Positions 5,061 through 12,455 of a stretch of DNA of 12,903 bases are shown here, piece by piece. Both the position numbers and the translations under genes were made by a program. This DNA comes from JAMIFN01 sp035906235 (GTDB taxonomy: Bacteria; Pseudomonadota; Gammaproteobacteria; Burkholderiales; Burkholderiaceae_C): NCBI GenBank assembly GCA_035906235.1, contig JAMIFN010000008.1, positions 1 through 12,903 of the forward strand. The letters run 5' to 3'. The notes below the pieces were generated by a model, which saw nothing but the letters and a program-made list of their open reading frames with translations, had not been told where the DNA came from and did not search any database. Positions within the stretch are counted from its first letter, which is position 1, and every line of letters begins with the position of its first letter.

Positions 5061-7889
5061 ATGACTGTAAGAACAAATCCTTCCCCCCCTGCTAATCACT
5101 GGGCCAACGCGCCACCACCCATGCGCCTCTCGGGTCTGGAACCCGTCCAAATTGACGACAGCACCCTGTTTGTCAATGTGGGCGAGCGCACCAATGTCAC
5201 CGGCTCTAAAGCCTTTGCCCGCCTGATTCTGAATAACCAGTACGAAGAAGCCCTGGCCGTGGCACGCCAGCAGGTCGAAAACGGCGCGCAAGTGGTCGAT
5301 GTCAATATGGACGAGGCCATGCTCGACAGCAAGGCCGCCATGGTGCGCTTTCTTAATCTGATGGCGGGCGAGCCCGATATCGCCAAAGTACCGGTGATGA
5401 TTGATTCCTCTAAATGGGAAGTCATCGAAGCCGGCCTGCGCTGCGTGCAAGGCAAGGCCATCGTCAACTCCATCAGCATGAAAGAAGGCGTGGAGCCGTT
5501 TAAAGAACAGGCCAAGCTGGTCAAACGCTATGGCGCTGCTGCCGTCGTCATGGCTTTTGACGAAAAAGGCCAAGCCGACACCTGCGCGCGCAAAAAAGAA
5601 ATCTGCGCACGCGCCTACCGCGTGCTGGTCGATGAGGTCGGCTTTCCGCCCGAAGACATCATTTTTGACCCCAATATCTTTGCCATCGCCACCGGCATTG
5701 AAGAGCACAACAACTACGCCGTTGATTTCATCGAGGCGGTGCGTTGGATCAAACAAAACCTGCCTGGCGCCAAAATCTCGGGCGGGGTTTCGAATGTGTC
5801 GTTTAGCTTCCGTGGCAACGAACCCGTGCGCGAAGCCATCCACACCGTATTCCTCTACCACGCCATTGCCGCAGGCATGGACATGGGCATCGTCAATGCG
5901 GGCATGGTCGGCGTATATGACGACCTAGAACCCGAGCTGCGCGAGCGCGTGGAAGATGTGGTGCTGAACCGCCGCGAAGACGCCAGCGAGCGCCTGCTAG
6001 AAGTCGCCGAAAACGCCAAAAGCGCCGCCAAAGACGACAGCGAAAGGCTCAAATGGCGCGCCGGCAATGTGAATGAGCGCCTAAGCCATTCCTTGGTACA
6101 TGGCATTACTGAATTCATCACCGAAGACACCGAGGAAGCCTACCAAGCCATCCTCGCCAAGGGCGGCCGCCCCCTGCATGTGATTGAAGGCCCGCTGATG
6201 GACGGCATGAATGTGGTGGGCGATCTGTTTGGCGCAGGCAAAATGTTTTTGCCCCAGGTGGTCAAATCCGCCCGTGTGATGAAGCTGGCCGTAGCCCATT
6301 TGCTGCCCTATATCGAGGCCGAAAAAGCCGCCATGGCCGCCGCTGGCGCCGATGTGCGCAGCAAGGGCAAAATCGTGATTGCCACCGTCAAAGGCGATGT
6401 CCACGACATCGGCAAAAACATCGTCACCGTGGTGCTGCAATGCAATAACTTTGAAGTCGAAAACATGGGCGTGATGGTGCCCTGCCACGAATTGCTGGCC
6501 AAGGCCAAAGAAATCGGCGCCGACATTGTGGGCGTTAGCGGCCTGATTACGCCTAGCTTGGAAGAGATGCAGTATGTCGCCGCCGAGATGGAAAAAGACG
6601 ACTATTTCAAAAGCCGCAACACCCCGCTGCTGATAGGCGGCGCAACCTGCTCGCGCGTACACACCGCCGTGAAAATTGCGCCCAATTACGCCGGCCCCGT
6701 GGTCTATGTGCCCGATGCCTCGCGTGCGGTAGGTGTGGCGCAAAGCCTGCTGTCTGATCAAGCCCTGCACTACATCCAAGAAGTGCAAGAGGATTACGAG
6801 CGCGTGCGTGTGCAGCACGCCAATAAAAAACAAATTCCGCTCTGGCCTTTAGACAAAATCCGCGCCAACAAAATCGCGCTGAACTGGGATGGCTATGAGC
6901 CGCCCGCGCCCAGCTTTATTGGCAGGCGCGTGTTTAAAAACATCAATTTGCACGAACTGCTGCCTTTTATCGACTGGGCGCCCTATTTCCAAACCTGGGA
7001 TTTGGCTGGGCGCTTCCCCGCCATTTTGGACGACGAGGTCGTGGGCGACCAGGCCAAAAAAGTCTATGCCGATGCGCAGGCCATGTTGCACAAAATTGTG
7101 GAAGAGCGCTGGCTCACGGCCAATGCGGTTTTTGGCTTTTGGCCCGCCAACACCGTGCATGACGACGACATCGAATGCTACGCCGACGAACAGCGCGAGC
7201 AAGTCGTGCTGACCTGGCATAACCTGCGCCAGCAGACCGAAAAAGGCTTGACTGAAGACGGTAGCTACCTGCCCAGCCGCTGCTTGGCCGACTTTATTGC
7301 GCCCAAACACGCGCCCCAAAATACTCCTAAAACAGGAGCTGCTCAGGCAGGTTTTACGGGCGAAAACACCAAAATCACCCCTAAAAAAGACTATCTTGGT
7401 GCTTTTGCGGTGACCGCGGGCTTGGGCTGCGATGACAAAGTGGCTGAGTTCATGGCCGATATGGATGACTACAGCGCCATCACGCTCAAAGCCCTAGCCG
7501 ACCGCTTGGCCGAGGCCACGGCCGAATGGCTGCATTGGCGCGTGCGTACCGATTTATGGGGCTATGCCAAGGATGAGGGCTTGGACAACGACGCCCTGAT
7601 TGCCGAGCAATACCAAGGCATTCGTCCTGCGCCTGGCTACCCCTCTTGCCCAGACCACAGCATCAAAGCGCCGCTGTTTGAGCTACTGAAAACCGAAGAA
7701 ATTGGCATGGGCCTGACCGACAGCATGGCCATGACGCCAGCGGCCAGTGTCAGCGGCTTTTACTTCAGCCACCCCGACAGCCATTACTTTTTAGTCGGCA
7801 AAGTGGGCGAAGACCAAGCCCAAGATTTAGCCGGGCGTAGCGGCGTGAGCATGGGTCAGCTCAAACGCTTTTTGGGCAGCAATCTGTAA
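5061..7889 (+). CDS. metH: Cobalamin-dependent methionine synthase, second part (no homocysteine domain)
   Basis: MetH moves the methyl group of methyltetrahydrofolate through cobalamin to homocysteine. This 942-residue protein starts at the folate (pterin-binding) domain, about 35-295 (FVNVGERTNVTGSKAF, then DVNMDEAMLDS). It continues with the cobalamin cap domain (about 325-425), the B12-binding domain (about 435-565, with DVHDIGKNIV and cobalt-ligand His448) and the reactivation domain that binds AdoMet (about 620-940, with RPAPGYPSCPDHS at 855-867). The N-terminal homocysteine-binding, zinc-containing domain of full-length MetH is absent. In many Burkholderiales it is a separate gene, but none is found next to this one. 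Translation is probably controlled by the SAH riboswitch directly upstream. A roughly 25-residue extra stretch (about 751-776) just before DYLGAFAVTAG is partly made by repeat copy C. It converges on the ABC transporter. Confidence 0.96.
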   Translation: MTVRTNPSPPANHWANAPPPMRLSGLEPVQIDDSTLFVNVGERTNVTGSKAFARLILNNQYEEALAVARQQVENGAQVVDVNMDEAMLDSKAAMVRFLNLMAGEPDIAKVPVMIDSSKWEVIEAGLRCVQGKAIVNSISMKEGVEPFKEQAKLVKRYGAAAVVMAFDEKGQADTCARKKEICARAYRVLVDEVGFPPEDIIFDPNIFAIATGIEEHNNYAVDFIEAVRWIKQNLPGAKISGGVSNVSFSFRGNEPVREAIHTVFLYHAIAAGMDMGIVNAGMVGVYDDLEPELRERVEDVVLNRREDASERLLEVAENAKSAAKDDSERLKWRAGNVNERLSHSLVHGITEFITEDTEEAYQAILAKGGRPLHVIEGPLMDGMNVVGDLFGAGKMFLPQVVKSARVMKLAVAHLLPYIEAEKAAMAAAGADVRSKGKIVIATVKGDVHDIGKNIVTVVLQCNNFEVENMGVMVPCHELLAKAKEIGADIVGVSGLITPSLEEMQYVAAEMEKDDYFKSRNTPLLIGGATCSRVHTAVKIAPNYAGPVVYVPDASRAVGVAQSLLSDQALHYIQEVQEDYERVRVQHANKKQIPLWPLDKIRANKIALNWDGYEPPAPSFIGRRVFKNINLHELLPFIDWAPYFQTWDLAGRFPAILDDEVVGDQAKKVYADAQAMLHKIVEERWLTANAVFGFWPANTVHDDDIECYADEQREQVVLTWHNLRQQTEKGLTEDGSYLPSRCLADFIAPKHAPQNTPKTGAAQAGFTGENTKITPKKDYLGAFAVTAGLGCDDKVAEFMADMDDYSAITLKALADRLAEATAEWLHWRVRTDLWGYAKDEGLDNDALIAEQYQGIRPAPGYPSCPDHSIKAPLFELLKTEEIGMGLTDSMAMTPAASVSGFYFSHPDSHYFLVGKVGEDQAQDLAGRSGVSMGQLKRFLGSNL
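7336..7387 (+). repeat. Dispersed repeat, copy C (inside metH, in frame)
   Basis: GAGCTGCTCAGGCAGGTTTT (7336-7355) is the full core. The right part continues as ACGGGCGAAAAC and ends near CCCCTAAAAAAG, in parallel with copy B. It is translated within MetH as GAAQAGFTGENTKITPKK (759-776), a low-complexity linker ahead of the activation domain that ordinary MetH proteins lack. The element preserves the reading frame. Confidence 0.8.
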
Positions 7890-7924
7890 ATCCCAGCGCC
7901 GAGGCCAGGATCCGCCTCAAAGCC

Positions 7925-9835
7925 TTAGCCGTCCAGCCCCAAAAAACCACCGCTTTGGTGCGCCCACAGGCGAGCGTACAAGCCGCCTTGGGCAATCAGC
8001 TCCTCGTGGCTGCCGTCCTCCACAATCTGCCCCTCGTTCAGCACAATCAGCCTGTCCATGGCCGCAATGGTGGAGAGGCGGTGCGCAATCGCAATCACCG
8101 TTTTGCCCTCCATCAGCTGATACAGATTGTCTTGAATCGCGGCTTCGACCTCGCTATCGAGTGCGCTGGTGGCTTCATCCAGCAGCAAAATCGGTGCATT
8201 TTTCAGCATCACCCGTGCAATCGCAATGCGTTGGCGCTGCCCGCCCGAGAGCTTAACCCCGCGTTCACCCACCTGCGCGTCGTAGCCGCGCCGCCCTTGA
8301 CTATCGACCAAGGTCAAAATAAAGTTGTGTGCTTGGGCTTTTTTCGCCGCCACCACCATCTCGGACTCGCTGGCATCGGGCTGGCCGTACAAAATATTGT
8401 CACGAATGCTGCGGTGCAAGAGCGAGGAGTCTTGCGTCACCATGCCGATAAGCTGGCGCAGGCTGTCTTGCGTGACTTGGGCAATGTTTTGCCCATCAAT
8501 GCAAATGCGCCCGCCCTGCACATCGTAAAAGCGCAACAGCAAATTGACTAAGCTCGATTTACCCGCACCCGATGGCCCCACCAAGCCCAATTTTTCGCCT
8601 GGTTTTAGGGTGATATTTACCCCATCAAATAGGGGCTTTTCTGCCAAAAACCTGCCTGAGCAGCTCACATCTTCGACTGAAGTTTTTGTAGCAGATTCAG
8701 CTGGGGGTTTGGCATAGGCAAAGCGCACTTGTTCAAAGGCGATGGCGCCCGCACTCACCTGCAAATCGGGCGCATCGGGCGCGTCTTGCACCAAATTGGC
8801 TTGGCTCAGCATATTCACGCCATCGCGCACCGTGCCGATGTGCTCAAACAGGCTGGCCGATTCCCACATGATCCAATGCGACATACCCACCAAACGCAGG
8901 GTCATGGCGCAGGCCGCAGCCACCGCACCCACCGTCACCTGGCCTTGGCTCCAGAGCAACAGCGCCGCAGCTGCCGTAGCCCCCACCAATAAGGCATTCA
9001 AAGCTTCGTTGCTGGCATTCAAGCCTGTGATTTTGCGCATTTGCACATAGACGGTTTGCAAAAACTCGTCCATCGCCGTTTTGGCATAGGCGATTTCGCG
9101 CCGGCCATGGGCAAACAATTTCACCGTACTGATATTGGCGTAGGCATCGGTGATACGCCCCGTCATCAGCGAGCGCGCATCGGCCTGATCTTGCGAAACC
9201 TTAGCCAGCTTAGGCACAAAATACGCCATATTGGCGATATACAGCACGATCCACAGCACAAAAGGCAGCGTCAGCCAGATATCAAAACGCCCAACCACCA
9301 CGATGATGGTCAGCAGGTAAACCGTGACATACACCAGCACATCGCACAAGGTATTGCACATATCGCGCACCGCCAGCGCCGTTTGCATCACCTTGGCAGC
9401 CACGCGGCCTGAAAATTCATCTTGGTAAAACCCCATGCTTTGGCGCAGCATCAGGTGGTGATAGACCCAACGCAAGCGCATGGGCATATTGCCCGCCAAG
9501 GCGTTCAGACGCACCATGCTCTGCAGGGTGGCCAAGCAGGGCAGCAACACAATGGCGGCGACGATGCCCAAAATGCGGGCTTTCTCTTGGCTCCACAACT
9601 GCGCGGGTGGCACGGTGGCAAGCCAGTCAATGATTTGCCCTAAAAAGGCAAACAGCATGGCCTCCAGCGCAGAAGTCGCCGCCGTTAGAAAAACCAAAAA
9701 AGCGAAAGTCCCCCGCACGCCGTGGGTGCTGTAGGCCACAAAGCGCCAGAAGTTCTTGGGCGGAATTTCGGCCTGGGCTTGGCCTTTTTGCAGACTGGGG
9801 TAGGCCTGAATCAGGCGCTCGAAGAATTGAAACAT
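7925..9835 (-). CDS. ABC exporter half-transporter (fused membrane and ATPase domains)
   Basis: This 636-residue protein of the MsbA/multidrug-exporter type is an inner-membrane ATP-driven exporter, expected to work as a dimer. Membrane segments are visible around 43-70, 88-106, 163-182, 187-206 and 279-314. The ATPase domain from about 363 has the A-loop FAY (Tyr374), Walker A GPSGAGKSS (420-428), Q-loop VTQDSSLL, signature LSGGQ (529-533), Walker B ILLLDEATSALD (549-560) and switch AHRLS (His585), so it looks active. Between the A-loop and the next strand (PLFDGVNITLKPGEK) is an insertion at about 377-399, whose second half is made by repeat copy D. The substrate cannot be told. No strong Shine-Dalgarno sequence precedes ATG 9835. 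It lies 44 bp downstream of panC on the same strand and may share its transcript. It converges on metH with a 35-bp gap. Confidence 0.93.
   Translation of the reverse strand: MFQFFERLIQAYPSLQKGQAQAEIPPKNFWRFVAYSTHGVRGTFAFLVFLTAATSALEAMLFAFLGQIIDWLATVPPAQLWSQEKARILGIVAAIVLLPCLATLQSMVRLNALAGNMPMRLRWVYHHLMLRQSMGFYQDEFSGRVAAKVMQTALAVRDMCNTLCDVLVYVTVYLLTIIVVVGRFDIWLTLPFVLWIVLYIANMAYFVPKLAKVSQDQADARSLMTGRITDAYANISTVKLFAHGRREIAYAKTAMDEFLQTVYVQMRKITGLNASNEALNALLVGATAAAALLLWSQGQVTVGAVAAACAMTLRLVGMSHWIMWESASLFEHIGTVRDGVNMLSQANLVQDAPDAPDLQVSAGAIAFEQVRFAYAKPPAESATKTSVEDVSCSGRFLAEKPLFDGVNITLKPGEKLGLVGPSGAGKSSLVNLLLRFYDVQGGRICIDGQNIAQVTQDSLRQLIGMVTQDSSLLHRSIRDNILYGQPDASESEMVVAAKKAQAHNFILTLVDSQGRRGYDAQVGERGVKLSGGQRQRIAIARVMLKNAPILLLDEATSALDSEVEAAIQDNLYQLMEGKTVIAIAHRLSTIAAMDRLIVLNEGQIVEDGSHEELIAQGGLYARLWAHQSGGFLGLDG
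8638..8666 (-). repeat. Dispersed repeat, copy D (inside ABC transporter, in frame)
   Basis: On the minus strand 8666-8647 reads GAGCTGCTCAGGCAGGTTTT, the exact core, followed by TGGCAGAAAA. Similarity fades after this, so the right part is shortened or diverged; on the left, GCTACAAAAA (about 8700-8690) also resembles the flank of copy A. It is read in the sense direction as VSCSGRFLAEK (390-400), in a different codon phase from copy C, which shows that the DNA, not a peptide, is what is conserved. Confidence 0.75.
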
Positions 9836-9879
9836 GGAAGGCAGTGTAGCGCCCCAAGAAGGGAGCTGTTTACACGGCT

Positions 9880-10749
9880 CTAAAGGGTCAATTCCAGGTT
9901 ATCAATCAAGCGCGTCGCCCCTAGGCGCGAGGCACCAAGTGCTACCAAAGATATAGCTTCCTGGGCAGCGTTTTCGCCATGATTCGGCAAAAATGGTAAT
10001 AAATTGCTTTGCTGGCGGATGGTCAAATAGTCGCTTTGCCAACCTTGGGCATTGAGCGCGGCTATGGCCTCGGATTCCAAAGCCTGCCAGTCACGCCGCC
10101 CCGCTTGGGCTTGGGCAATCAGCCAACGCAGACTGGCGCTCAAGGCCAGAGCTTGCTGGCGTTGCGTCGCAGTCAAATAGCCATTGCGCGAGGACAGAGC
10201 CAGGCCATCCTCGGCGCGTTCCGTTTCCACCCCAATCAGTTCAATCGGCATCGCCATTTGTCGCACCATGGCGCGTAGAACCGCCAACTGTTGGTAGTCT
10301 TTTTTGCCAAAGACGGCACTGCGCGGTTGCACCAGGTTGAATAATTTGCTCACCACTGTGCACACGCCCGTGAAAAAACCTGGGCGGAACGCCCCTTCCA
10401 AAATGTCGGCCATGGCAGCGGGTGGGTGGACTTTAAAGCCTTGCGGCTCGGGGTAGAGTTCAGCCTCGCTGGGGGCAAAAGCGATGTCGCAGCCAGCAGC
10501 TTGTAATTTTTCGCAGTCGGCGATCAAGGTTCTGGGGTAGGCGTCAAAATCTTCGTGGGGTAAAAACTGCAGGCGATTGACAAAAAGACTAGCGACCACC
10601 ACGCTGGCGCGGTCTGCTGCTTTTTCCGCCACGGCGCGTTCAATCAGGCGCATATGTCCCGCGTGCAAATTACCCATGGTGGGCACCAAAACAGGGGTCT
10701 GGCCAGCGAGGGCGGCGCGCAATTCGGCAGTGGTGTGGAGGATGAGCAT
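9880..10749 (-). CDS. panC: Pantothenate synthetase
   Basis: PanC condenses pantoate and beta-alanine, using ATP through a pantoyl-adenylate intermediate, in the cytoplasm. It is the last step of vitamin B5 synthesis. The 289-residue product, about family length, has the nucleotide-binding VPTMGNLHAGH (22-32, HxGH motif), SLFVNRLQF (54-62), FGKKDYQQL (147-155, KMSKS-like region), LALSSRN (183-189) and the C-terminal ATRLIDNLEL. The start MLILHTTAEL at ATG 10749 is chosen because family members begin with this strand. In-frame ATGs at 10773 and 10851 would add 8 or 34 residues with no family similarity. No good Shine-Dalgarno sequence is seen. It follows gatB on the same strand after 170 bp that contain a strong hairpin, so it probably has its own promoter. 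Confidence 0.95.
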   Translation of the reverse strand: MLILHTTAELRAALAGQTPVLVPTMGNLHAGHMRLIERAVAEKAADRASVVVASLFVNRLQFLPHEDFDAYPRTLIADCEKLQAAGCDIAFAPSEAELYPEPQGFKVHPPAAMADILEGAFRPGFFTGVCTVVSKLFNLVQPRSAVFGKKDYQQLAVLRAMVRQMAMPIELIGVETERAEDGLALSSRNGYLTATQRQQALALSASLRWLIAQAQAGRRDWQALESEAIAALNAQGWQSDYLTIRQQSNLLPFLPNHGENAAQEAISLVALGASRLGATRLIDNLELTL

Positions 10750-10794
10750 GGGCGAAATTTTACGACGCTGCATGGTGATCGATTGGCCCCCCGC

Positions 10795-10822
10795 TGTCTC
10801 CTCTCCCACGGGGAGAGGGACA
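10795..10822. repeat. Strong hairpin between gatB and panC
   Basis: TGTC-T-CCTCTCCC (10795-10807), loop ACG, then GGGAGAGGGACA (10811-10822) form a 12-bp stem with one bulged T at 10799. No T-run follows on the minus strand, so it is not a standard intrinsic terminator. CTCTCCC-loop-GGGAGAG units are common intergenic repeats in proteobacteria. It may block 3' exonucleases on the gatB transcript or simply be a repeat unit. Confidence 0.6.
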
Positions 10823-10919
10823 CAGGATAGCCATTCCCGCGCAGCGCCCATTCTCTTGGCACTGTCGGATTAAAGCCCGACTTGCGCGACAGCCATAAAG
10901 CCTTTGAAAAAATTCACGA

Positions 10920-12377
10920 TCACGCCAATTTATCGCGCAGCATTTGCGTAAACACGGCGGGGTTGCCCTGGCCTTTGCTGGCTTTCATGGCCTGGCCCAC
11001 CATGGCGTTAAGCGCCTTGTCTTTGCCGCTTTTGAATTCTTCCACCATCTTGGCGTTGGCAGCGATCACGGCGTCGATGATGCCTTCCAAAGCGCTGTTG
11101 TCGTTCATTTGTTTTAAGCCTTTGGCAGCGACGATGCTTTGCACATCGGCCTCGCCGCCCCATAGGGCATCGAGCACCTGTTTGCCGGCGTTATTGCTGA
11201 TCTCGCCCTTGGCAATCAGCGCAATCATTTCGCCCAATTGCGCGGGCGCTACGGGGCAGGCGGCGATGTCGATTTCTGCCGTATTCAGGCGCTTGGCCAG
11301 CTCGCCCATGATCCAGTTGGCGGCCAGTTTGCCTTGGCCGCAAGCCTTGGCTGTGGCTTCAAAATAGGCGGCGGTGGCGGGGCTGGCGGTCAAGATGGTG
11401 GCGTCGTATTCGCTCAAACCGTAGTCAGCTACCAATCGTTCGGCCAATTGGCGCGGCAGCTCGGGCATAGCGGCTTGCACCTCTCGCACCCATTCGGGTG
11501 CAACCACCAGGGGCGGCAAATCGGGGCAGGGGAAGTAGCGGTAATCGGCTGAATCTTCTTTCTCGCGCATGGCGCGGGTTTCGCCCGTGTCGGGGTCAAA
11601 CAGCACCGTGGCTTGGCGGATGGCGTGGCCGTCTTCAATGCGCTCAATCTGCCAGCGGATTTCAAAATCAATGGCTTGCTGCATGAATTTGAAGCTGTTG
11701 AGGTTTTTAATCTCGCGCCGCGTGCCCAGCGGCTGGCCGGGCTTGCGCACGCTGACATTGGCGTCGCAGCGAAAAGACCCCTCTTGCATATTGCCGTCGC
11801 AAATGCCTATCCAGGTGACGATTTTGTGCAGCTCTTTGGCGTAGGCCACGGCTTCGGCGGATGAGCGCAAATCGGGTTCGGTGACGATTTCTAAGAGCGG
11901 CGTGCCGGCGCGGTTCAAATCAATGCCGCTCATGCCCGCAAAGTCTTCGTGCAGGCTTTTGCCTGCGTCTTCTTCTAGGTGCGCGCGCACCAGGCGCACG
12001 GTTTTTTTCACCAGCTCTTTGTTTTTGCCTTCTTCGACAAAGAAAGCCACTTCGCCGCCCACGACTACGGGGTGCTCAAACTGGCTGGTTTGGTAGCCCT
12101 TGGGCAGATCGGGGTAGAAATAATTTTTGCGCGCAAATTGGCTTTTTTCAGCCACTTGCGCGCCAACGGCCAAGCCAAATTGAATGGCGCGTTCGACGGC
12201 GGCTTTGTTCATCACGGGCAAAGTGCCGGGCAGGGCCAAATCGGTGGCGCAGGCTTGGGTGTTGGCCTCGGCGCCAAAAGCGACACTGGCGCGGCTGAAG
12301 ATTTTGCTCTGCGTAGAAAGCTGGGTGTGGGTTTCAAAGCCGATGACGACTTCGTAGCCTTGGATCAATGTGCTCAT
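10920..12377 (-). CDS. gatB: Asp/Glu-tRNA(Asn/Gln) amidotransferase subunit B
   Basis: GatB is the tRNA-binding kinase subunit of GatCAB, which phosphorylates and then amidates misacylated Asp-tRNA(Asn) and/or Glu-tRNA(Gln). The 485-residue product has GYEVVIGFETHTQL at 7-20, FARKNYFYPDLPKGYQ at 81-96, DLNRAGTPLLEIVTEPD at 153-169 and RREIKNLNSFKFM at 220-232. A C-terminal YqeY-like tRNA-binding helical domain spans about 340-485. ATG 12377 (MSTLIQGYEVV) is preferred because family members start there; an upstream in-frame ATG at 12401 would add eight residues and lies almost against repeat copy E. No clear Shine-Dalgarno sequence is seen. gatA lies 69 bp upstream on the same strand, fitting the usual gatC-gatA-gatB order. 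Confidence 0.96.
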   Translation of the reverse strand: MSTLIQGYEVVIGFETHTQLSTQSKIFSRASVAFGAEANTQACATDLALPGTLPVMNKAAVERAIQFGLAVGAQVAEKSQFARKNYFYPDLPKGYQTSQFEHPVVVGGEVAFFVEEGKNKELVKKTVRLVRAHLEEDAGKSLHEDFAGMSGIDLNRAGTPLLEIVTEPDLRSSAEAVAYAKELHKIVTWIGICDGNMQEGSFRCDANVSVRKPGQPLGTRREIKNLNSFKFMQQAIDFEIRWQIERIEDGHAIRQATVLFDPDTGETRAMREKEDSADYRYFPCPDLPPLVVAPEWVREVQAAMPELPRQLAERLVADYGLSEYDATILTASPATAAYFEATAKACGQGKLAANWIMGELAKRLNTAEIDIAACPVAPAQLGEMIALIAKGEISNNAGKQVLDALWGGEADVQSIVAAKGLKQMNDNSALEGIIDAVIAANAKMVEEFKSGKDKALNAMVGQAMKASKGQGNPAVFTQMLRDKLA

Positions 12378-12402
12378 GGTGGGCTCGACAATCAATTTCA
12401 AT

Positions 12403-12455
12403 AGCTGCTCAGGCGGGTTTTACGGCCTAGAACGCCAAAAACATGCTCAAAAATC
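12403..12455 (+). repeat. Dispersed repeat, copy E (between gatA and gatB)
   Basis: AGCTGCTCAGGCGGGTTTT (12403-12421) matches the core with one change (A to G). ACGGCCTAGAAC follows, closely parallel to CCGGCCTAAACC in copy B. Compared on the opposite strand, copies B and E align over about 50 bp, including TTTTTAGG/TTTTTGAG at the far end. That segment contains the gatA stop codon (12447-12449), so gatA, like xthA, ends within the element. Confidence 0.75.

Noticed and set aside
5028..5861. Long minus-strand open frame (277 codons) opposite metH, and others at 6081-6833 and 6849-7319
   Set aside because: They lie wholly opposite clearly conserved MetH coding sequence and have His/Gly/Phe-rich composition typical of the reverse strand of GC-rich genes.
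7890..7924. Possible bidirectional terminator between metH and the ABC gene (GAGGC 7901-7905 with GCCTC 7914-7918)
   Set aside because: The stem is only 5 bp, and no T-run follows on either strand.
9880..10851. Longer panC starting at ATG 10851
   Set aside because: The extra 34 residues span the intergenic hairpin and have no similarity to PanC; family members begin at the MLILHTTAEL strand.
725..12455. Dispersed repeat as a CRISPR array or insertion sequence
   Set aside because: Copies are kilobases apart with no regular spacers, and no transposase or cas gene is present.
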